Below, in pieces: positions 55,991 through 64,000 of a stretch of 64,000 nt of DNA. The DNA comes from Cycas panzhihuaensis (Eukaryota > Cycadophyta). The position numbers and the translations under genes were made by a program. The notes beneath the pieces were generated by a model. The model was not told the DNA's origin, made no database searches, and saw only the letters and a list, made by a program, of their open reading frames with translations. The number at the start of each line of letters is the position of its first letter. Within the stretch, counting starts at the first letter, position 1. The DNA lies in the NCBI GenBank assembly GCA_023213395.1, contig CM041465.1, forward strand, positions 215,705,741 through 215,769,740, in the 5' to 3' direction.

Positions 55991-58315
55991 GGTCTCAAGC
56001 AATTGAATAACCTCCTTTCCCTTGTTCTAGGATCACAAAGATGAAGGGGTACAATGATCAGGGGAACGCAAAGAAGAAGACAAACCCCATGCACCCTTCC
56101 CTTTACCATGTGAAGGGCAGGGGTTCAGAGATCTTCCTCAGTTCCAGTTATTCTTTTGTTGAGAGTTACGATCACACTCCCCATGCTTGGGGAATAGATC
56201 TCTATGGACTGGCTGGTCAAGGTTAGGCCTTGAGGCCCATTTGGGAGAAGGGTCACGTTGCAAGGCATCCCTAGGATGTTGAACCTAGTAGGGCGAATCG
56301 TCATGAAAGCATTCTCCATGAACAGAGCACCACTTCTTCTCAAGTGATGAATCAGATTTCCTCACTTGAGAGGACTGGGTGTTGTCGCCCTTGGGAGGAG
56401 TGGCTTGGGAAGCTTGTTGAATAGGTTTGTTGGATATAGGTGATGAAGGAGCTTGAAGCTTAAGTTCCTTCATTCTACGTTTGAATGAATGTATAACAGA
56501 GGTAAGGGGATCTAAGGTCTTCTCGGTTGAGTGGGAAGAAGACCTAATAGGTTGTTGAGTTTTAGTTTCCTTAGTTGGTGGAGGTGCTTCACATCACTCT
56601 GAGGACTTTAGGGGCTTGTTGAGTCCAGCCTGGATCACAATAGCCTTAAGTGCCAAGTACTTTGCTATGGTGGAGTCACATGTGGTTGCCCCCATCTTAA
56701 GGACTTCCACATAAACTTCTAGGCAGAGTGCATTGACAAAGATATCCCTCTTCAATTCCTCAGGCAAAGTAGCCTTAGTGGAATAGAGGAGGTCATGGAA
56801 TCACCACGCAAAATCATGATTCATTTCATCGTGACCTTATTTAAGTGAGAGGAGAGATTTCATTCCACTTTCAAATGGAGGAGCAACATCAAAATAGTTG
56901 ACGAACTCATCCACGAGCTACTGGAATGAGTAGATGGAATGAGCAGGTAGGTGATAAAACCACTTGAGAGCATTGCCTTGAAGAGATTGTGGAAACAGTT
57001 TCATTAGGATATGATCGTAGGCCTAGTAGTTTATGCATGCCATAGAGAAATTGTAAACATGCTCTACTAGATCCTGTGATGAAGTTCCATCGAATTTTAG
57101 CACTTTAGGGGGATGAGATGATAAGTTGGTCCTTAGCACCTCAATGGACAAGGGTGTTGATCTATAATCCATAAAGGGACGTGCCCTTGCTTGGATCATA
57201 GGATCGGCAAAAGATGAGGAAGGTAATAAGCAAGGAGCGAATGGGGATAGAGGACCCATCCCTCCTTGGGGAAATGCCCCTTATTAAAAAGGGGCTTGGG
57301 GGAAGGCACCTTGAAAGGGAGTTGGGCCTCCTTGCAAATGTGCGATGTAAGATGCTACACAAGATGGTGGAAACGAGGGGTGAGGGACTGGATTTTGCCC
57401 ATACAGGCCGCCCGTGAGTGGCGTGACCCCATATGTGTGTAAAGGGTCCACCCTATAAACAGGAAGGCAGTTCCCTTTACCATGCCCCCATGGCTGAGAT
57501 GTATATCCTAGAGGTATGTAAAGGGAAGACCCACTAGACTGAGTTTGAGGGCATGTGAAGACGGGCCCCACATGACTAGAAGTAGGGGCATAAATAGGTC
57601 CCCTAGGTTTAATAGGAAATATGTGCACCACATTTGGTGGTGACGTATTTATTTGGCTAGGGAGAGGCATGCTAACCCCAAGTTGGGAGAAAGATATACC
57701 TCGAGTAGTTCTAGAAGAATTAGGACCATAAAGAGAAGTAGAGGATGCAATGGATGTCCCTAAGGTATATATGAGAATCGGACGAGACAGATGTAATTAG
57801 ACAAATGGGTTACTTGTTGTAGGTGGGGTAGATGTGGAAGAAGAAGGTGCTTCACCACGTAAGACCTCTTCAAACCATTTAGGATGTGGTTGAAGGTGAG
57901 TGGCATAGAAGCATACATTAAGAGCTTCAACCACATCGATGGGAGGGGTATCCACCTAATCATAAGAGGTAGATGGAAACTCTAATGAAGTGGACCCCTC
58001 AAGACGCTCCTCGTAAGAATCACCACCTGGGTGATAGAACTTAAGAGAAGATGGAACCTCCACTCTATGAGTAGAGGGATGGACATCATGTGGGTGTTGT
58101 TTATCACTCGGATAATAGATAGGGTTGTCACCCTCTTGGGTGGAGCCCAGGAAAGAGGTAGGAAACTCATGGGTGTTAGTGGCATAGGCATGGTATACCC
58201 AATCATAAGAGTAACCTTCCATGGTTGAATCAGAATTCGACGACGAAAGGGGATGATACGAAGGATCTTCTAACAGTGGGGGAAGACCTCGTAGGCAACA
58301 TGAGAAGCATCGCAT
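55991..58315 (-). pseudogene. Tat gag (D)
   Basis: Start ATG at 58313-58315: 'MRCFSCCLRGLPPLLEDPSY', open to 57956. A Pro/Ser-rich matrix-like part (57284-57670) follows. Capsid: 'PPKVLKFDGTSSQDLVEHVY' near 57120-57070, 'LFPQSLQGNALKWFYHLPAH' and 'LVDEFVNYFD', the classic Tat capsid pattern ('FDG..DP..H', 'F..SL.G.A..WF..L', 'F...F'). Near 56330-56290, 'CSVHGECFHDDSPY' matches the Tat C-x2-H-x4-H-x4-C knuckle with the last Cys lost. Stops break it into several frames. Confidence 0.9.
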
Positions 58316-58466
58316 ACAAGACTCACCAATGTGTTAGAAGAAAGACGGAGAGGTAAATGTAAGGTATGTGTTGGGGGCTACCCAATGAAAGGGGACAAAA
58401 TGAGAAAGCTACTAAGAGGTAGTAGCACCAATAGGAAGAGAGAAAGACTAGCTCCCTTACTGGCAG

Positions 58467-58485
58467 GTCCCCAGTACGATCGCTA
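58467..58485 (-). other. Primer-binding site (D)
   Basis: The minus strand reads TAGCGATCGTACTGGGGAC. From memory, Tat elements use a site like TGGCGACTCTGCTGGGGAC (tRNA-Arg type); the match is good with four to five differences. It abuts the LTR at 58487. Confidence 0.75.
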
Positions 58486-60677
58486 GTAGAGTCATGTCTG
58501 TAGGATGGTCACTACACGTAGTAGAGGTTAATGTGGTCAACATCTAATGTCGAAATGTTAATAGGATCCTATAAGTAGAAGAGAACACCACACAAGACAT
58601 TCGTGTGCTGGAGCACGAGTTTGAGACCCATGAATGGTGCCTAACTTCCTCAGAGTAGCTTTTGCTTTTGATTTTGAGGGGCAAGATACATGTAGGGGTA
58701 TCTTGGGTAACCCCATAGGATGAGGTCCCCCCATACCTGGATGGCCGGAAGGGAGGAGGAGGCCTAACAAAGTAGATGGACCCAGTAGGAAAGATGTATG
58801 ACACCAATATGATGTGTAGACAAATGAAAGGGGGTGCAATATAGCGATAAGAACCCTTTCTATATCTACTAACCTAGGGTGGGCCTAAAGTAGATAGGAG
58901 TGATGGTGAAGATGGGAATGTATGTGGAAGCAGAAGTGATGTTGTGTGTATGTGCTTTCGAAAAGGAAAGAAAATGCCAACAGCACTCCCTCTCTCTCCT
59001 TTCCTTTTATAAATAAAAGTTAAAGGCAAGAAATATTTCACACGCAGTCAAACATGCATGTTAAAGTAAATATATAACTAAGGGAATGTTTGTGCTTCAG
59101 GTGAGAAAAGTAGGGTGGTGTGAATCCTATAAGGTGCCCTTTCCTAAGAAAGCATTCATGCAATATGTAAATGTGAGATGAATACATACGAACTACTTAT
59201 TACCCTTTCTCTTTTGGTGTAGTTTATCATGCAAGCGTATGTGTTGAACAAAAAATAAGAAAAGGAAGAGCTAAGTGAGAAGGTGTGGCACATACCCGGA
59301 AGATTAGGTGATTAGAAGAGGGCCTTCACTCAGGAGTCACATTTGCCTTCTCGTCCTCGCTCAATAAGTAGTTGGCATTATGGTGAAGGTGGAGTGGAGA
59401 CTTCCTTACCTTCCTTGTATAAAGAAAAATGAAATGGAAAAAGTAAATGACTATGTAAGAAAATAGGAAACTAAAGAAGATGATAAAGGGAATGAAAGAG
59501 GCAAGGGTCTACCCAGATCGAAGTACTTCCTTCCCCTTTCTAATACCACCATGTAACCTGCACTCGCAAAGATCTTTGCCCTCCTAAGAGGGCTGCCAAA
59601 AAATAGAACAAATATGCATACAATGATATAATGACAAACTGTTGAAATATAATATGTTACGTTAGTCAATTCTCCACAAAAGATAACTTTGCAATATCTC
59701 TAAGAGAAAGCATCAAAACCCTTCCAAGCAATAAGGAGGTTAGCCTCGAAATGACCAACCCTCTAGTCTATGTACCTCCACACTACCCTAAAGTGTAAAG
59801 AGCAACAAATAGGAAAACCTATGCATGAAATAACGAGAAGAGGATAGGTGTTGTAAAGTTTGTGGGTAGTTGCTGGTGTTGCAAACATGCTATAGGCAAC
59901 AAGTTACAATGTAGGCAGCACCAAGGCTAAGGATGAGTACTGGGCATTATGTAAGGATGAAAGGAATGCCCAAAATGAGGCGTGCATGCCTGAGTCTAGC
60001 ACAGCAAGTGCTGCACGCACTGAAACTCAGCACAAGCCCAATCCCAAAGGTCCCTGAGGCGTACCAAGAGAGGCACAAGTGAGGGAGAGGAAGGAGGAGT
60101 AGGGTTTGCCCTTGAAGAGTAGGCCTGGTAGGTATGAATCCTGTCTTACTCCCTCTACTCACACCTTATAGGTCCTCTCCAACAGCCTTCTTGGAGATAG
60201 CCAAGGGAGGACAAGGGATACTAAGGTTACAGATAAGAATAAATGGAAGAATTGCACTTTCATATGGTAGAACACCAAGACATGAAGTGTATGATAAAAG
60301 AACTTGCCTATGTAAGCTAAACTTAAAGTAAAGGATGAGCAATGAAGAAGGGTACCTGTTGGGCTGAGATAAGAGCACGTTTGCCCCTGTGGACAGTAGA
60401 GAATAGTAGGTTGGAGGGGCTTACAAGGTGTTTCCGATTTGTAGGAGGAGAGAGAGCTCGTTGGAGACTGATGGGTGCATGTGGAGGCCACTCTTGGGCA
60501 CAGATCTTTGCTTGGAGATGTTGATGGAGAGGCTTGTTGTCATGAAATAGTGGTGCAGCAGGCAGATTCTAGGCCAGTATGCTAGGTATTCTGCAAGGTA
60601 TCCCTATGAGAATTAAGAGAATAGAAGAAGAGAAGCGTTGTTGGAGAACCAAGAAAATATAAAATGAGTATGTTTTT

Positions 60678-60689
60678 GGTATATATACC
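60678..60689 (-). promoter_or_regulatory. TATA box in D 5' LTR
   Basis: GGTATATATACC, palindromic. It is about 700 bp from the element's 5' end. The 3' LTR equivalent (near 50760) reads GGATACATATC and is decayed. Confidence 0.6.
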
Positions 60690-60805
60690 TATCCTAACCC
60701 TTATTGACCAATTAGGGTTTGGGTAGGGCTAATTTAGTGACTTATCCACATTGCAGTTCCACAAAAAGGGTGAGAATTACCACGGTGGTTTTAAAAAATA
60801 ATGAG

Positions 60806-60860
60806 AAACAGTCACACCATGGTAAACTTCAAGGTACCACTAAGTTTACAGTGGTGCGAA
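60806..60860. repeat. Inverted repeat in U3 of 5' LTR (D)
   Basis: Stem ACCACT (60836-60841) with AGTGGT (60850-60855), same loop as in the 3' LTR. Two stem positions differ between the LTRs in a pair-preserving way. Lies about 120-180 bp upstream of the TATA box. Confidence 0.7.
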
Positions 60861-61388
60861 ACCAGGGTGCAGCAATAGCAAAAATAAGGGTTCTAGGAAC
60901 CCAAAATAGGGATATCCTAGGCTTAGGAGGGCCAGCCCTCCTATCCACATGGTCAGAGACAGTCCGAAGGGGTGAGTTGACTAGACCGGGAGAATATCAT
61001 GAGGAAAGAGTCCCAGGAATGCTAGAAATAGGTGAAAGTGCCTGCCACTCCTAGGGAAACTAGGGGTTGTGGTAGCTAACCAAGGTGTGAGCGGATTATA
61101 CTGAATGGCAGGGGCTCAAGACGATATGGAGGTAACACAGAGGGTTGTGGAGTGCCATGGGGGTACATGACTCGCTGAGGAGTATGTCTCATAAAGGGTC
61201 ATCATAGGCTAAAAACATACGAGGTGCTCAAGCGAGATGCATAACCAATCATAAAATAAGTTAATCAAACCATGCAACCCAAATAATGCTCTAATCCACA
61301 TCTCTGAAGTGGCCAAGATAAGAGAGAGAATGTACCTATGCTTACCTAAGTCAATCCATCCATACCTATTCCCAATAGCCGGGAAACA

Positions 61389-61393
61389 AGGGT
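61389..61393. repeat. Target-site duplication of D, right
   Basis: AGGGT, partner of 48566-48570. Confidence 0.9.
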
Positions 61394-63846
61394 CAAGATG
61401 AGAAGAAGAAGAAAAAGAACCTATGGCTTCTTTAGCCACTTGAGACTAGGTCAAAGCATATAAAGACATGGCCTCAAGCATCTGGATAATTCTCTTTCCC
61501 TTATTTTGAGATCGAGAGGGAGAAGGAGTTTCACGAAGGAAATTGGAAGAGGAGGAAGAGTTCCTTATCCATTTCCCTTTAGCTTATGCAGGGTGATGGT
61601 TAGGGGATCTTCCCCTATTTTGATTCCCCTTTTGCTAGGTACATTGATCATGTTCCTTATGTTTGGGGAAAGTATCTCTATGAACCAATTGGTCTAGATA
61701 GGGCCTAGATGCCCATTTAAGAGATGACTCATGATGTAAGGCATATTTGGGATGCTGCACCCTACATTATGAGTCCTCATTGAAGCACTCACCTTGAATG
61801 GAATAGTATTTCTTCTCCAAGGAAGGGTTTGTCTTTCTTCCTTGAGAAGTATGGGTATTTTTGTTCTTGGGAGGCACAACCTGAGAGGCTTGATGCACAG
61901 GTTTATGGGAAGTTGATGATGAAGGTGCTTGGAGTTTAAGCTCCTTTATCATACGTTCAAAAGAATGTATAGCAGAAGTTAATGGATCCAAGGTCTTCTC
62001 TGTTGAATGAGTCGAGGACTTAGAAGGTTGTTGGGTTTTAGTGTTGCAGGATAAAGGGGGTGCCTCACGTTATTGTGACGACCTAAGAGGTTTCTTGACA
62101 CTCGTTTGGATCTCAATAGCCTCAAGAGTGAAACATTTGGCTATAGCAGAGTCACATGTTATTGCCCCTATCTTGAGAACTTCAACATGTACTTCAAGGC
62201 AAAGAGCATTTACAAAAGGATCCCTCTTTAACACCTTAGGCATGGTTACCTTCGTGGAGTAGAGGAGATCATGGAAACACCTCACAAAGTCACGATTTAT
62301 TTTAGCATGACCTTCTTTGAGGGATAAGAGGGCCTTCATTCCACTCTTGAAGGGACGAGCAATGTCAAAGTAGTTGACAAACTCGTCAATGAGTTGTTGG
62401 AATAATTGAATGGAATGTGCAAGAAGGTGATAGAAACATTTAAGGGCATCGCTTTGCAAGGAATGTAGGAAAAGTTTCATCAAAATATGATTGTAAGCCC
62501 AATAGTTGATGCACACCATAGAAAAGCTTTTGATGTGCTCCATTGGGTCTTGAGAAGAGGTCCTATCAAACCTGGGTAGCTCAAGAGGGTGAGGCAATAA
62601 GTTAGTCCTTAACGCCTCGATCAATAAGATAGTTGACCTATAGTCCACGAAGGGACTGGCCCTTAGTTGGACTGTCAGGTCAACAAAGGATAAAGGAGGA
62701 GGTGGGCAAGGATGCCCAAGTCCTCCTTGGGAAACTTGGCCAAAAGGGGTTACGAACTTCCTCTTGCATGGTGCCAGGGAACTAATCTTGAATGCGAGGG
62801 GGTTGGAAAAGGAGTGGATGGGTGAGAAAGACCCATCCCCCCTTGAGGGTATACCCCTTATTGAAAGGGGACTTAAGAAAGGGTGCCTTGAGGAGGGGCT
62901 TGTCCTCCTTGTGAAGGAACCACATAAGGAGAAATATGAGAAGAAGGGATGGATGGGTGTGGGACCAAATTTTGCCCATATGGACCACCCGTAGGTGGTG
63001 CGATACCATATGGATGCTAGGGGTCTACCCCATAGACTAGAAGAGGATTCCCCTTACCATGCCCCCATGGTTGGGAAGTATATCCTGGGGGTATATAAAA
63101 GGATGAATCCTTGAATTAAGTTTGGGAATGTATCGGGGCTTGTCCCATATGGCTAAAAGTAGGGGGATACATAGGCCTCCTAGATCTAATGGGAGATGGA
63201 TGGACTACATTTGGTTGGGGCATAGTCGCTTAACTAGGAGGAGGAATACTCAACCCAAATCGGGAAGTGGGTATACCTCAAGTGGCCCCTAAGGAATGCA
63301 GGCTATAAGAAAAAGAAGACACAATGAGGGACAGCCTTGTTATGGATAGGAAAGCTAAGGAGGATGAGTATGGAGGTGCGGATGTGGAGGAAGAAGGCAC
63401 CATACTTCGTAAGATGTTATCCAACCATTTTGGAGGTGGTTGGAGGCTAGCTGCTTAGAATCACTGATTAAGTGCTTCCAGCACATCCACGGGAGGGGTA
63501 CCCACCTACTCATACGAGGTTGAAGGATCCTCATATGAAGTGGACCCCACAAGGTGATCCCCATGGGTGTTGTCACCAAGATGGTGATACCCCATGGGAG
63601 AAGAAGCTTCCACTTCATGAGTGGAAAGGTGATGAACTTGTAGGTGCTCTTGGTCACCTAGGTAGAAGATAGGGTCATCACCCTCTTAGGTGGGGCCCTA
63701 CAAAAAAGTTGAAGGTTATTGAGATTCAGAAACGTAGGTGTGATATGCCCAATCTGAAGGGAATCCCTCCATAGTTGATTCGGAATCAGACAATGGAAGG
63801 GGAGAATAAGGAGGAGACCTCACAAACAACAAGAAAATCATCGCAT
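61394..63846 (-). pseudogene. Tat gag of C/E
   Basis: Start equivalent to D at 63844-63846 (ATGCGATGA, now followed by a stop and small frameshift); 'TMEGFPSDWAYHTYVSES' restarts at 63772. An open stretch of 192 codons (62070-62648) holds the capsid: 'LELPRFDRTSSQDPMEHIKS', 'KLFLHSLQSDALKCFYHLLA', 'QLIDEFVNYFD', then 'LLSLKEGHAKINRDFVRCFH'. Near 61820-61780 'YYSIQGECFNEDS' is the degenerate knuckle. It continues in element order across D to protease at 48.5 kb. Confidence 0.9.
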
Positions 63847-63981
63847 ACAAGTCCTTTCTAAGATTTGGAAGAGAGAGGAATAACAGAATAATAGATGTTG
63901 GGGGTTACCCAACGAATCGAGAATGACTACCAAAGGAGAGGTAGCATCAATAGAAAAGGGATTAAGATAGAACCTTTACTA

Positions 63982-64000
63982 ACGAGTCCCTAGTATGGTC
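63982..64000 (-). other. Primer-binding site of C/E at window edge
   Basis: The minus strand reads GACCATACTAGGGACTCGT, aligning with D's GATCGTACTGGGGACC. The 5' LTR should begin within a few bases beyond 64000. Confidence 0.65.

Larger units (their letters stand above)
48571..61388 (-). mobile_element. Element D: non-autonomous Tat derivative with 2.9-kb LTRs
   Basis: 12,818 bp. LTRs 48571-51474 (2904 bp) and 58487-61388 (2902 bp) differ at about one base in eight to ten where I compared them. Primer site, gag, protease, the antisense gene (N-terminus missing) and part of the archaeal RNase H are present. RT, RNase H and the integrase core are absent: between 54.56 and 54.96 kb the sequence passes from the C/E-equivalent position 44.24 kb to 47.62 kb. 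Inserted in C/E with a perfect 5-bp target duplication. Confidence 0.95.
58487..61388 (-). repeat. 5' LTR (D)
   Basis: TAGAGTCATG (TG changed to TA) to GGGAAACA in plus text. Partner of 48571-51474. Confidence 0.95.
30201..64000 (-). mobile_element. Element C/E: large Tat-lineage Ty3/gypsy, split by B and D
   Basis: The pieces are 3' LTR 30201-30600 plus 36612-39329 (about 3.1 kb once B and one duplicate are removed), internal 39330-48570, and internal 61394-64000. The two internal parts are one element: AGGGT duplicates at 48566-48570 and 61389-61393 flank D, and the joined order matches D's own internal sequence at about 55905-55925. Gag, protease, RT, RNase H and integrase run in order, then an antisense PMD gene and archaeal RNase H. 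The primer site reaches the window edge; the 5' LTR lies outside. Confidence 0.85.

Noticed and set aside
60719-61054. Plus-strand 111-codon frame in the D 5' LTR
   Set aside because: The other LTR is collinear but does not keep the frame, and it spans the U3 inverted repeat; no domain.

Overview
This is plant nuclear DNA made almost entirely of old, nested LTR retrotransposons. No intact host gene, tRNA, rRNA or CRISPR array is visible. The element families are plant-specific: Ty1/copia with tRNA-Met-type primer sites, chromoviral Ty3/gypsy, and Tat-lineage Ty3/gypsy with a second RNase H and an antisense plant-mobile-domain gene. One copia element also carries a piece of a pentatricopeptide-repeat (PPR) gene. 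Dense nesting, strongly decayed copies and multi-kb Tat LTRs suggest a very large, slowly turning-over genome. A gymnosperm is my best guess, but that is inference. All elements lie on the minus strand, so in each one gag is at high and the 3' LTR at low coordinates.

Layout (labels A-J are mine). J, a copia element cut by the left edge (1-3868), sits in A, a decayed chromovirus (from 3869; leader and primer site to 7410). I is a Tat-type remnant (about 9.1-19.7 kb), and copia element H (9339-14555) is inserted in its LTR. F, a Tat-type element (about 19.7-30.2 kb), holds copia element G (25579-29409), which carries the PPR fragment. From 30201 to the right edge runs one large Tat element, C/E. 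Its 3' LTR is split by chromovirus B (30601-36513). Its body is split by D, a 12.8-kb Tat derivative (48571-61388) with 2.9-kb LTRs and the perfect 5-bp target duplication AGGGT. The primer site of C/E is at 63982-64000, so its 5' LTR starts just past the window.

How the parts work together: each complete element would transcribe from its 5' LTR, prime on a tRNA and use gag, protease, reverse transcriptase/RNase H and integrase to copy itself. All coding regions carry stops or frameshifts, many of them TAG. D lacks RT, RNase H and integrase and would have depended on a relative such as C/E. The Tat elements add an archaeal-type RNase H located after integrase, plus an opposite-strand gene encoding a plant mobile domain and a coiled coil.

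Most notable points: (1) H and B are flanked by direct repeats of 238 and about 98 bp instead of 5 bp, and in both the outer end of the 3' LTR has lost about 10 bp; (2) the antisense PMD/coiled-coil gene recurs in three Tat elements; (3) G captured a PPR gene piece; (4) a promoter-region inverted repeat in the Tat LTR shows paired changes; (5) a short motif recurs about 13 times around the Tat 3' coding regions. Divergences quoted are hand counts, not alignments.
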